Shown piece after piece: positions 54,825 to 64,000 of a stretch of DNA of 64,000 nucleotides. This stretch comes from Candidatus Methanoperedens sp. GTDB taxonomy: Archaea > Halobacteriota > Methanosarcinia > Methanosarcinales > Methanoperedenaceae. The DNA is taken from positions 1 to 64,000 of the forward strand of contig JAPMTS010000032.1 in NCBI GenBank assembly GCA_026552955.1, given 5' to 3'. Positions within the stretch are counted from its first letter, which is position 1. Every line of letters starts with the position of its first letter. The notes beneath the pieces are model-generated. The model did not search any database, was not told the DNA's origin, and was given only the letters and a program-made list of their open reading frames with translations. A program made the position numbers and the translations under genes.

Positions 54825-57800
54825 ATTCGAGAGACACATCCACTAAAACAAGGATTGAAACTTGTAACAGTGGCCGTTACAAAACAACCATGTTGATTCG
54901 AGAGACACATCCACTAAAACAAGGATTGAAACTATTTATAACTGCACTTACATCAAATGTTCCTATAATTCGAGAGACACATCCACTAAAACAAGGATTG
55001 AAACCTAATGTGATGTTATAACTATCAGTGACATTTCCTATTCGAGAGACACATCCACTAAAACAAGGATTGAAACAGATTCATCTTTTTTCTTATCAGC
55101 TACAGTTTCAAATTCGAGAGACACATCCACTAAAACAAGGATTGAAACACATTAGAACAATTGAAAGCCTATAATGGCAAGAATTCGAGAGACACATCCA
55201 CTAAAACAAGGATTGAAACTTGGAAGGCGAAGCAAGGACACAGCCTCAAGGATTTATTCGAGAGACACATCCACTAAAACAAGGATTGAAACTTCATGAG
55301 CATGTTAACGTTCTATTTCTCCTTCAATATTCGAGAGACACATCCACTAAAACAAGGATTGAAACTAACTCACAGAATCCTTACCGTTCATGCATGACCA
55401 AATTCGAGAGACACATCCACTAAAACAAGGATTGAAACTTCATATCCTGTCATTACCCTGAATTACATTGATGAATTCGAGAGACACATCCACTAAAACA
55501 AGGATTGAAACTTGGGGGTATCGACTGCAATATTATAATATGAAATATATTCGAGAGACACATCCACTAAAACAAGGATTGAAACCGCATGATGATGCCA
55601 TATACTCAAAGTCAAAATACATTCGAGAGACACATCCACTAAAACAAGGATTGAAACTAGTAAACAAATAACCCGAATCATACGAAGGATTAAATTCGAG
55701 AGACACATCCACTAAAACAAGGATTGAAACGGAGAATAACCAGCATTAACCAACATCTGAATAGAAGATTCGAGAGACACATCCACTAAAACAAGGATTG
55801 AAACTTATAAAGTCTTGCTGTTTCAAATCTGCTGTTAATGAATTCGAGAGACACATCCACTAAAACAAGGATTGAAACCGGATTGGCATACCTTCTAGAG
55901 TGCGCCACTGTGTATTCGAGAGACACATCCACTAAAACAAGGATTGAAACTCATACTTGTCAATTGTGTGGTGTGAAAGAAAATGATTCGAGAGACACAT
56001 CCACTAAAACAAGGATTGAAACCGTTTAAGGAAAGCCGGAGAGGTAAACGCGAATTAATTCGAGAGACACATCCACTAAAACAAGGATTGAAACTTATAA
56101 CTCACTTTGAAATGACAACTATTACATAAGATTCGAGAGACACATCCACTAAAACAAGGATTGAAACTGGTGTACTTGCAGTTTATTCACACCAACTTCC
56201 CGATAATTCGAGAGACACATCCACTAAAACAAGGATTGAAACACAGCGCGGATTCAGGAACGTGCAAAGATAAAGATTCGAGAGACACATCCACTAAAAC
56301 AAGGATTGAAACTTCAAAGTCGTTTTGATTTGGCGGCGAAGTATGATTCGAGAGACACATCCACTAAAACAAGGATTGAAACCTATAATGCTATATTGCT
56401 ATAAATACTTAACGCTTCGATTCGAGAGACACATCCACTAAAACAAGGATTGAAACCTCCTTCAAAATATGGGACAGTTCTATGACGGCAGCATTCGAGA
56501 GACACATCCACTAAAACAAGGATTGAAACGCAGCCCATCCCGAAAGGCTTACGGATGCTCTGAAAAATTCGAGAGACACATCCACTAAAACAAGGATTGA
56601 AACGTCGGTGCATCTACGAATTGCACTACGGATGGTACGATTCGAGAGACACATCCACTAAAACAAGGATTGAAACAAGTACCTTTTGTATTATTACCTG
56701 CACATGAAAAAGAATTCGAGAGACACATCCACTAAAACAAGGATTGAAACTTACAACAACAGCACAGGCAAATTTAGTCAGGCAATTCGAGAGACACATC
56801 CACTAAAACAAGGATTGAAACTGGTGGGATCTATCATGTCGATGCCGGTATTTCAGGCATTCGAGAGACACATCCACTAAAACAAGGATTGAAACTAATA
56901 GATTGAATAGTCAGAGGGCAATGAAACAATTCGAGAGACACATCCACTAAAACAAGGATTGAAACCCCAGGTCGAGCCGTTTGTATAGGTCATGGAAGTT
57001 ACGTATTCGAGAGACACATCCACTAAAACAAGGATTGAAACTTGATATCACACGCTCATACAGTTCAGGAGTTCTATATTCGAGAGACACATCCACTAAA
57101 ACAAGGATTGAAACTGATAATCTGCGTGGTGAGGGCTTAGACTTACTCATATTCGAGAGACACATCCACTAAAACAAGGATTGAAACTTTCCACAAAAAT
57201 CGGGTCATTGTTCAATCATCATTCGAGAGACACATCCACTAAAACAAGGATTGAAACCTCTGATATAATTCCATCCAACCGGAAGCGTTAATTCGAGAGA
57301 CACATCCACTAAAACAAGGATTGAAACTTATTGGCATCTGTGTTTCGGGGATATGGTTGTTATTCGAGAGACACATCCACTAAAACAAGGATTGAAACTC
57401 CTTAATTGTCGTTATCTGCTTGATAGGTAATTGGATTCGAGAGACACATCCACTAAAACAAGGATTGAAACAAATTAGATAAAGTAAATACGGATTTGTT
57501 TATCCACCATTCGAGAGACACATCCACTAAAACAAGGATTGAAACTTGAGATACCATGTAATTGAGTCAAGATTCTGCGTATTCGAGAGACACATCCACT
57601 AAAACAAGGATTGAAACTGGTGCGACAAGTAGCGATTCTGCTACTGTTGGAATGATTCGAGAGACACATCCACTAAAACAAGGATTGAAACATATACTAT
57701 TGTTCACATAATTACCGTTGCTATCTATTCGAGAGACACATCCACTAAAACAAGGATTGAAACTTTCCTCTAAGGTCACGCGCACTTTCCGGCCAACCCA

Positions 57801-58420
57801 ATTCGAGAGACACATCCACTAAAACAAGGATTGAAACCAATCTCCACTTCCTGCCCGCGCAACGAGCGATAATTCGAGAGACACATCCACTAAAACAAGG
57901 ATTGAAACTATGATTCAATTCGCCCCGCAGATACAGCACTATGCATTCGAGAGACACATCCACTAAAACAAGGATTGAAACATCCACGGATGCGCCCTTG
58001 ACGAAACCAATGCCTGCATTCGAGAGACACATCCACTAAAACAAGGATTGAAACATATTATTTATGGAGTGACCAATCCATTCCTTCAGGATTCGAGAGA
58101 CACATCCACTAAAACAAGGATTGAAACTAATTACGCGGATATTTTTCTGGATAAATATTAGATGATTCGAGAGACACATCCACTAAAACAAGGATTGAAA
58201 CGTTCCTCCATTTTTGCAGGAGGTATTTCAGATATCAATTCGAGAGACACATCCACTAAAACAAGGATTGAAACCGTCTATTATCTCATCATCAGCTAGA
58301 GCGGAAGCTATTCGAGAGACACATCCACTAAAACAAGGATTGAAACACAGGCACATTCACTTAAAAAGTGAAATGCTAATATAATTCGAGAGACACATCC
58401 ACTAAAACAAGGATTGAAAC
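54825..58420 (+). CRISPR. CRISPR array, 50 intact 37-bp repeats
   Basis: Repeat begins ATTCGAGAGACACATCC and ends AACAAGGATTGAAAC, 37 bp. I located 50 copies, first at 54825 and last at 58384, with no sequence differences noticed. Spacers are about 33-38 bp (mean unit 72.6 bp). The ATTGAAAC end fits type I-B Cas6 processing and the adjacent cas genes. A final 36-bp spacer follows the last intact repeat before a decayed copy. Confidence 0.98.
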
Positions 58421-58659
58421 CAAGCCGTCCAGAATCCCACAAATGAACCCTAAAAGATTCGAGAGGCACCATAAAATAAATTCGAGAGTGGTTGTGATCC
58501 CATATCCCTTTGGCTGCGCCATCTATGGCGGATTCGAAGTAATATATTCGGAATATTACAAATTTTGCAATCCAATAGAAAAACTAATATACAACTCCAG
58601 ACCGATATAACGAACTTATCAATATACAATAACAGAAGGGATTTCCTTTATTTAAAGAT
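58421..58659. repeat. Decayed distal CRISPR repeats, element fragment E and leuA upstream region
   Basis: ATTCGAGAGGCACC (58457-58470) and ATTCGAGAG (58480-58488) are truncated repeats, marking the trailer end. 58511-58534 (GGCTGCGCCATCTATGGCGG) is a fragment of the dispersed GC-rich element. The remaining ~120 bp before the leuA-type gene are AT-rich, with TAATATAC at 58585-58592 as a weak promoter candidate. Confidence 0.7.
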
Positions 58660-60132
58660 ATAAAAATACTTGATACAACTCTCCGGGACGGAGAACAGAC
58701 ACCTGGAGTTTCACTTACGAAAGAGAACAAGCTATTGATAGCACGCAAGATCGACAGCCTTGGCGTAGATATCATAGAGGCCGGCTCTGCAATTACATCA
58801 GAAGGTGAGCGCGCTTCCATAAAAGAAATTGCACAAGCGGGATTAAATGCCCAGATATGCAGCTACTGCCGCATAAAAAAGGAAGATATTGACGCGGCCC
58901 TTAGATGCGATGTGGCTTCTATTCACCTTGTGGTGCCTGTTTCTGATCTTCATATCCAGCAGAAATTGAAAAAAGACCGGGCTGCTGTCTTAGAACTTGC
59001 TGTTGAAATGACAGAATACGCAAAATCACATGGATTGATCGTGGAATTAAGCGGGGAAGATGCATCAAGAGCAGACCTTGATTACCTGAAATCCGTTTAT
59101 AATGCAGGGATCGATGCCGGAGCTGACAGGTTATGTTTCTGTGACACGGTGGGAATCCTGCTTCCTGAGAATACCTATGAGATATTCAGCGACCTGTCCC
59201 GGCTTCGCGCTCCTATCAGCATTCATTGCCATAACGATTTCGGAATGGCTACGGCAAATACTATTTCAGCGCTGCGGGCCGGAGCGGGCCAGGCGCATGT
59301 TACGATCAACGGCATTGGGGAACGCGCCGGGAACACTTCGCTTGAAGAAGTGGTCATGGCGCTCTATTCATTATATAAGTACACGACAAGGATCGATATT
59401 AAAGGCCTGTACACAACCTCGCGTCTTGTGAGCAAGCTAAGCGGGATCCCGGTCGCCCCCAATAAGGCAATAGTTGGCGGAAATGCATTTACCCATGAAG
59501 CAGGTATCCACGTACACGGGCTTCTTGCCAATACCGCCACATACGAACCGATAACTCCTGAACTTGTAGGCCGGGAACGAAAGATCGTGCTTGGGAAACA
59601 TGCCGGCAGAAGTTCTGTTGTGCTTGCATTAAAGGAACTTGGACTGGATGCAAATGAAAAACAGATAGATGATATTGTCATCCGTATGAAGGAACTTGGG
59701 GATAAAGGAAAACGGGTAACTGATGCGGACCTCCAGACAATTGCCGAGACCGTCCTTGGAATATTCCAGGAAGCAAAGATAAAACTTGAAGAACTTACGG
59801 TAGTTGCAGGAAATACCGTGATGCCTACTGCTTCAATAAGGTTGAAGGTCAACGGGAATCATGTCGTTGAAGCAGGAGTTGGAACAGGACCTGTGGATGC
59901 AGCCATTAACGCATTGAAAAAAGCCCTGTCGGGTGTTGCGGACATACATCTTGATGAATACCATGTCGATGCCATAACAGGTGGGACCGATGCCCTTGTT
60001 GAAGTATGGGTAAAACTCAGCAAAGGCGGAAAGACAATTACTGCACGAGGCGCAAGGACGGATATCATAATGGCCTCAGTGGAGGCGGTACTTGAAGGTA
60101 TCAACAGGTTAATACAACAGGAAAAAAAATAG
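58660..60132 (+). CDS. leuA: 2-Isopropylmalate synthase-type enzyme (LeuA/CimA family)
   Basis: Claisen-type condensation of acetyl-CoA with a 2-oxoacid, first step of leucine (LeuA) or of threonine-independent isoleucine synthesis (CimA). The conserved head [14 protein letters not shown] is encoded from 58669, followed by [28 protein letters not shown] and HEAGIHVHG, then a C-terminal regulatory domain (about 370-490). No ATG, GTG or TTG lies between the in-frame stop at 58628-58630 and this head; ATA 58660 (used here), ATA 58666 or TTA 58648 are the only candidates. TTG 58735 would delete the catalytic motif. ilvB follows, so the gene serves branched-chain synthesis. Confidence 0.88.
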   Translation: MKILDTTLRDGEQTPGVSLTKENKLLIARKIDSLGVDIIEAGSAITSEGERASIKEIAQAGLNAQICSYCRIKKEDIDAALRCDVASIHLVVPVSDLHIQQKLKKDRAAVLELAVEMTEYAKSHGLIVELSGEDASRADLDYLKSVYNAGIDAGADRLCFCDTVGILLPENTYEIFSDLSRLRAPISIHCHNDFGMATANTISALRAGAGQAHVTINGIGERAGNTSLEEVVMALYSLYKYTTRIDIKGLYTTSRLVSKLSGIPVAPNKAIVGGNAFTHEAGIHVHGLLANTATYEPITPELVGRERKIVLGKHAGRSSVVLALKELGLDANEKQIDDIVIRMKELGDKGKRVTDADLQTIAETVLGIFQEAKIKLEELTVVAGNTVMPTASIRLKVNGNHVVEAGVGTGPVDAAINALKKALSGVADIHLDEYHVDAITGGTDALVEVWVKLSKGGKTITARGARTDIIMASVEAVLEGINRLIQQEKK

Positions 60133-60191
60133 TTGTTAAGATTTTCAGAAATATTTATAAAACATCATTCTGTGTTAAAGGTGAAAAAACA

Positions 60192-61871
60192 ATGACGAAA
60201 CCAAAAATGTCAGGTGCGCGGGCAGTAATCGAATCGCTTTACTGCGAAAATGTCGAAGTTATCTTCGGATATCCGGGAGGAACTGTGCTGCCCCTGTATG
60301 ATGAATTATACGATGCAAATATCAGGCATATACTTGTAAGACACGAGCAGGCTGCAGCGCATGCAGCGGATGGATATGCAAGAGCTACCGGAAAAGCGGG
60401 TGTGTGTCTTGCCACTTCAGGACCCGGGGCTACAAACCTTGTTACCGGTATTGCAACTGCATATATGGATTCTGTGCCCATGATAGCAATTACAGGCCAG
60501 GTACCGCGGCCACTTATCGGTTTTGATGCATTCCAGGAAGCAAACATCACCGGAATAACACTTCCCATTACCAAACACAATTACCTTGTGCAGGATGCGA
60601 AAGACATTCCAACTATTTTCAAGGAGGCTTTCTATATTGCTCAGACGGGACGACAGGGACCGGTCCTGATAGATATCCCCAAGGATACCCAGATCGAGAC
60701 AATCGAGTTTGAATATCCCGCAGAAGTGAAATTGCGCGGATATAAGCCCACCTATACCGGGAACGAACAACAGATAAAAAAAGCGGCTTCTCTGATCGTA
60801 AAAGCGGAAAAACCCATATTCTATGTTGGTGGAGGTATAATTTTCTCAAATGCAACTGAAGAATTGAGGACTCTTGCCGAAACCGTAATGGCGCCGGTTA
60901 CGACCACCCTCATGGGAATGAGCGCTTTTCCAACAGCTCATCCATTGTCAGTGGGAATGCTGGGTATGCATGGTACAAGGTTTGCAAATTATGCGATCCA
61001 GGAATCCGACCTGATAATCGCAGTTGGTGTACGATTTGATGACCGTGTGACAGGCAAGATATCCGCGTTTGCCCCGAATGCAAAGATAATCCATATGGAT
61101 ATAGATCCGGCTGAAATAAGCAAGAATGTCCGTGTAGATATCCCGATAGTCGGAGATGCAAAGAATGTTTTGAAAAGCCTCATCAAATATGTAAAAATCG
61201 AACAGGCAAAGACGGATGCCTGGATCAAGAAGATAAATGCATGGAAAAAAGAATATCCTCTCACATATAAAAAAGATAATTTACTTCGTCCCCAGTATGT
61301 AGTTGAACAAATAAGTGAAATCTGCCCTGATGCGATAATAGTTACCGAAGTCGGACAGAACCAGATGTGGGCTGCCCAGTTCTTTAACTACAAAAATCCC
61401 AGGACATTCATATCAAGCGGAGGACTTGGCACTATGGGTTATGGTTTCCCCGCCGCCATAGGCGCAAAGGTCGGAAAACCCGAATGTACTGTCATTGATA
61501 TCTCAGGTGACGGTTCTTTCCAGATGAATTCACAGGAACTTGCCACCGTTGTCCAGAATGACATTCCTGTGATCGTTGCAATATTGAACAACGGCTTCCT
61601 TGGAATGGTAAGACAGTGGCAGGAATTATTCTTCAACAGGCGGTATTCGGCAACATGCCTTAAGAACAGCGTTGATTTTGTGAAACTCGCAGAGGCTTAT
61701 GGGGCTCTAGGATTACGCGCTACCAGGAAAAGCGAAGTGAAGGATGTAATCGAAGAAGCTGTAAGATCAGAGTGCCCCACAGTTATTGATTTTGTGGTTG
61801 AGCGAGAAGAAAATGTAGCCCCCATGGTTCCGGCCGGGGCTGCCATCAATGAGATACTGGACCTGGAGTGA
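60192..61871 (+). CDS. ilvB: Acetolactate synthase large subunit
   Basis: Thiamine-diphosphate enzyme forming acetolactate or acetohydroxybutyrate, 559 residues. Landmarks: [14 protein letters not shown], catalytic Glu in [16 protein letters not shown]-site [11 protein letters not shown], and the ThDP motif [17 protein letters not shown] with [18 protein letters not shown] precedes the ATG. The small subunit gene starts 4 nt after the stop. Confidence 0.96.
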   Translation: MTKPKMSGARAVIESLYCENVEVIFGYPGGTVLPLYDELYDANIRHILVRHEQAAAHAADGYARATGKAGVCLATSGPGATNLVTGIATAYMDSVPMIAITGQVPRPLIGFDAFQEANITGITLPITKHNYLVQDAKDIPTIFKEAFYIAQTGRQGPVLIDIPKDTQIETIEFEYPAEVKLRGYKPTYTGNEQQIKKAASLIVKAEKPIFYVGGGIIFSNATEELRTLAETVMAPVTTTLMGMSAFPTAHPLSVGMLGMHGTRFANYAIQESDLIIAVGVRFDDRVTGKISAFAPNAKIIHMDIDPAEISKNVRVDIPIVGDAKNVLKSLIKYVKIEQAKTDAWIKKINAWKKEYPLTYKKDNLLRPQYVVEQISEICPDAIIVTEVGQNQMWAAQFFNYKNPRTFISSGGLGTMGYGFPAAIGAKVGKPECTVIDISGDGSFQMNSQELATVVQNDIPVIVAILNNGFLGMVRQWQELFFNRRYSATCLKNSVDFVKLAEAYGALGLRATRKSEVKDVIEEAVRSECPTVIDFVVEREENVAPMVPAGAAINEILDLE

Positions 61872-61875
61872 TGAG

Positions 61876-62376
61876 ATGAAACATACGCTGGCCATACTCG
61901 TGGAAAATAAGCCCGGAGTCTTAACAAGAGTCGCAGGATTATTCTCAAGAAGAGGTTTCAATATCGAAAGCCTGGCAGTCGGTGTTACGGAAAACCTGGA
62001 TACCTCACGCATTACTATCGTGGTGACAGGAGACGACAATATCCTTGAGCAGGTCGAAAAACAACTCAATAAGCTCATAGATGTCATACGAGTGAGTGAT
62101 ATCCCTCCTGATGAATCGGTAAACAGGGAACTTGCACTCATCAAAGTAGGAGTCGATTCAACGACTCGCGCCGAGGTTATGCAGATAGTAGATATCTTCA
62201 GGGCCAAAATCGTGGATGTTGGAATAAAATCACTTGTAATAGAAGTGACCGGTGATGAGAGTAAGATCAATGCCATTGAGCAATTGCTTCGCCAGTTCGG
62301 TATAAGAGAGATGGTACGGACCGGAAAGATCGCGATGAACCGCGGCGCAAAAGTTGTCCAGAGTGAAAAACGGTAA
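61876..62376 (+). CDS. ilvN: Acetolactate synthase regulatory small subunit
   Basis: 166 residues: ACT domain MKHTLAILVENKPGVLTRVAGLFSRRG with SLAVGVTENLDTSRIT, then a C-terminal ALS domain (INRELALIKV-like segment, IVDVGIKSLVIEVTG and FGIREMVRTGKIAMNRG). It gives valine feedback control to IlvB. ATG 61876 has GGAGTGATGAG directly upstream. A hairpin at 62404-62419 follows. Confidence 0.95.
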   Translation: MKHTLAILVENKPGVLTRVAGLFSRRGFNIESLAVGVTENLDTSRITIVVTGDDNILEQVEKQLNKLIDVIRVSDIPPDESVNRELALIKVGVDSTTRAEVMQIVDIFRAKIVDVGIKSLVIEVTGDESKINAIEQLLRQFGIREMVRTGKIAMNRGAKVVQSEKR

Positions 62377-62571
62377 CTTTTCCGCTTGCAAAAAATTAAC
62401 CTCACGCCTTCCAAGGCGTACAAGTACCACGCCAAGACTTTCAGAGTAGCGTGCATTCAGTGCCTCTGCAATCTCTTTAAGATCAGGCGGACCTTTAAGA
62501 TGGGCAATTATCCGAAGTTTCCATGGATCTGAGAGGCATGGAAGCACCTGTTCTTTGTGTTCGACGAACAT
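62377..62571 (-). pseudogene. Possible HTH regulator fragment, antisense to the ilvN end
   Basis: The ORF from ATG 62571 begins MFVEHKEQVLPCLSDPWKLR and looks like a winged-helix segment (PPDLKEIAEALNARYSESLG). After about 64 residues the frame runs into the antisense of ilvN and loses sense, so only the first part could be real. It might be a decayed gene or a chance ORF. The rest of the 62377-62879 gap has no gene other than the pstS promoter region. Confidence 0.25.
62404..62419 (+). terminator. Hairpin after ilvN
   Basis: ACGCCTT-CC-AAGGCGT, a perfect 7-bp stem with a 2-nt centre, 28 nt after the ilvN stop and without a T-run. Possible transcript end or processing signal for the leuA-ilvB-ilvN genes. 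Confidence 0.35.
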
Positions 62572-62766
62572 TTTCGATATTCATTGCTGAAAGCTGCTAC
62601 GAATATTATAGAATAGAAAGAGTGGGATCGAGCTTTCTGTGCCCTTATATCCCGCTGCAGACTCACAATACAATTCTTTAATAGTAATGTTGTTTACAAT
62701 GGTTTTGTCTCATCGTTAATGCCTTTAATTAAATAACTTTTTTCAATAAAGAATTATTAATAGATT

Positions 62767-62779
62767 AAATTTATATAGT
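62767..62779 (+). promoter_or_regulatory. TATA box of the phosphate-binding protein gene
   Basis: AAATTTATATAGT is a strong TATA element about 105 bp before the pstS-like ATG. It predicts a leader of roughly 80 nt. Confidence 0.45.
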
Positions 62780-62879
62780 ATTGTCGATAATGATGATTAG
62801 TATAATGTAGATGTGAATTCCAGTACATAATCTCGCATTATTCTAAAAGAACTAAAAGAAACTGAGGTATGATTTATTT

Positions 62880-63746
62880 ATGAAAAATAAAAATGTAATC
62901 CTGTTGCTCTTAATCATCTCTGTCATTGTGGCAGGATGCATTGGGGACAACACGAAAAACTTGAAACAACAAACAGAACTATCTGGTGTTCTGAAACTTG
63001 ACGGGTCAACAACTGTCTATCCGATAGCAAAAACCGCCTCGGAAGAATTTATTAAACTCCATCCGGCAGTAACAATTGACGTCCAGCAAAGCTCAACAGG
63101 TGAAGGGCTTGTAAAATTCCTGGCAGGGGAAACTGACATCTCTGATGCAACGCGTTCTCCAAAGGATAATGAGTATGCTGAAGCGAAACAGAAAGGAATG
63201 AAACTTCATATGACTGTGATATCCAACGATGCCGTAGGCGTAATCGTGCATCCAAGCAACCCGCTTTCTGACCTTAGCACAGCGCAGCTAAATGCCATCT
63301 ATTTTAATGAAACAATAACCGACTGGAGCCAGATCACAAATGGCACAAAGAAGGGTAAGATAAAAATATATAATACAGATCCCAAGATATCAGGAACAGC
63401 TGAACTCTTTAACACTAAAATCGCAGGTTCAGCGGATAAACCATATGTCGCAGGGACCACAATAATTCATCCCACTCCTTTGATGATACCCACTATCAGG
63501 GATGATCCTGACGGTATCGCATATACTCCTGTGAACTGGATAAATAGCGATGTCAAGGTCGTGAAGGTTAATGGTGTTGCTCCGACACAGCAAACGATCC
63601 TGGATACATCATACTTGCTATCAAGAAAGATGTATATGATAACCGACGGGGCACCCGTTGGAATTGAAAGAGAGTTCATAAGCTTTATTTTGAGCGAAAA
63701 AGGACAGAGCATTGTCCAGAAAGAAGGATTCATTCCTGTAACGTGA
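62880..63746 (+). CDS. pstS: PstS-like phosphate-binding lipoprotein
   Basis: 288-residue substrate-binding protein. Signal sequence with lipobox VIVAGCIGD (Cys about 20), then SGVLKLDGSTTVYPIAKTASEEF, the phosphate-loop pattern SSTGEGLVKFLAGETDISDATR, and a C-terminal SFILSEKGQSIVQKEGFIPV. It would deliver phosphate to a Pst ABC importer, but pstC, A and B do not follow; the next gene starts like a membrane sensor. A ligand other than phosphate is possible. Confidence 0.85.
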   Translation: MKNKNVILLLLIISVIVAGCIGDNTKNLKQQTELSGVLKLDGSTTVYPIAKTASEEFIKLHPAVTIDVQQSSTGEGLVKFLAGETDISDATRSPKDNEYAEAKQKGMKLHMTVISNDAVGVIVHPSNPLSDLSTAQLNAIYFNETITDWSQITNGTKKGKIKIYNTDPKISGTAELFNTKIAGSADKPYVAGTTIIHPTPLMIPTIRDDPDGIAYTPVNWINSDVKVVKVNGVAPTQQTILDTSYLLSRKMYMITDGAPVGIEREFISFILSEKGQSIVQKEGFIPVT

Positions 63747-63758
63747 GGCGATAAACTA

Positions 63759-64000
63759 TGAAAATAATGTATAAGCTGATGAGTGGATTTATACTGCTTG
63801 TCCTGATATTCGGAATAGCAGGAGCAACAGTCATATCAAACCTGAATGTAATCAAGACTGCTAATACAGAGGTAGGCAGCGACTTTGCGATCAACCAGTA
63901 TGCTACCAATTATGAAAGGGGAGCCACAAAAGTACAGGCTGGAACATTCCTATACTCCCAGAATAGCCAGGCAATGGGTAAGCAACTGATCGAGGAAGGA
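63759..64000 (+). CDS. Membrane sensor protein, N-terminal part (runs off the window)
   Basis: First 80 codons only. A signal-anchor helix (KLMSGFILLVLIFGIAGATVI) follows a short cytoplasmic start and leads into a helical extracellular segment (SNLNVIKTANTEVGSDFA and on) like the four-helix bundle ligand domain of methyl-accepting chemotaxis proteins and sensor kinases. GAGG overlapping the pstS stop is its ribosome site, so the two are co-transcribed. Output domain unknown. Confidence 0.6.

Noticed and set aside
54818-58032. Many 60-95-codon ORFs on both strands in the CRISPR array
   Set aside because: They only read the repeat sequence again and again (RETHPLKQGLK or SRDTSTKTRIE type) and vary with spacers.
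58735-58740. TTG 58735 as the leuA start
   Set aside because: It would remove the [12 protein letters not shown] catalytic segment that is clearly encoded in frame upstream.

Overview
The window looks like chromosomal DNA of a methanogen-lineage archaeon, most likely Methanosarcinales and possibly the anaerobic methane-oxidising Methanoperedens group. The taxon is my inference; the lineage rests on genes seen here. These are formylmethanofuran:tetrahydromethanopterin formyltransferase (ftr), the methanogen nitrogen repressor NrpR beside glnA, archaeal-type ProS and GlyS, an archaetidylinositol-phosphate synthase next to inositol-phosphate synthase, an aconitase-X enzyme, a UPF0058 protein and many TATA/BRE-type promoters.

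Layout. 1-5 kb: proS, an IS200/IS605-like remnant, an AT-rich polysaccharide flippase and glyS. 5-11.5 kb: aconitase X, an MBL hydrolase, a candidate structured RNA, and a nitrogen block (long glnA leader with a small ORF, glnA, nrpR), then a radical SAM enzyme. 11.5-21 kb: a giant multidomain secreted protein, a glycosyltransferase, an actin-like ATPase joined to an ArlD/E-domain coiled-coil gene, two flavin-reductase-fold genes (one fused to a membrane domain) and a cupredoxin-like lipoprotein. 21-29 kb: UPF0058 (apparent AUA start), ftr, a fused SufC-SufB protein, and on the minus strand an apparent operon trpC-trpB-trpA-AIP synthase-ino1 preceded by three TGTACA-type boxes spaced 10 bp apart. 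29-37.9 kb: a glycan cluster (GT2, GT4, epimerase, NosD-like), a TM-helix channel-like protein, a second radical SAM enzyme, small membrane peptides and an M42 peptidase.

37.9-58.5 kb is a defence island. It has two HicBA modules, each between its own pair of long direct repeats. A type I-B interference operon (cas8b-cas7-cas5-cas3) is separated from the processing/adaptation genes (cas6, cas1-cas2-cas4) by an AbiE type IV toxin-antitoxin pair inside 32-bp palindromic direct repeats, an IscB element with its omega-RNA, and a MNT/HEPN pair. A second MNT/HEPN pair lies between cas6 and cas1. A 50-repeat CRISPR array follows cas4. Four copies plus a fragment of an ~85-bp GC-rich palindromic element are scattered only through this island.

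58.6-64 kb: branched-chain amino acid genes (leuA-type synthase without a canonical start codon, ilvB, ilvN), a PstS-like binding lipoprotein and the start of a membrane sensor.

The points I consider most worth following are the toxin-antitoxin and IscB modules nested inside the cas locus, the repeat-bounded cassettes, the candidate RNA at 7.17 kb, the phased TRP-box-like operator, the SufCB fusion, the actin/ArlDE pair, and two genes that lack canonical start codons. All functional statements come from reading the sequence and remembered family features; no database search was run.
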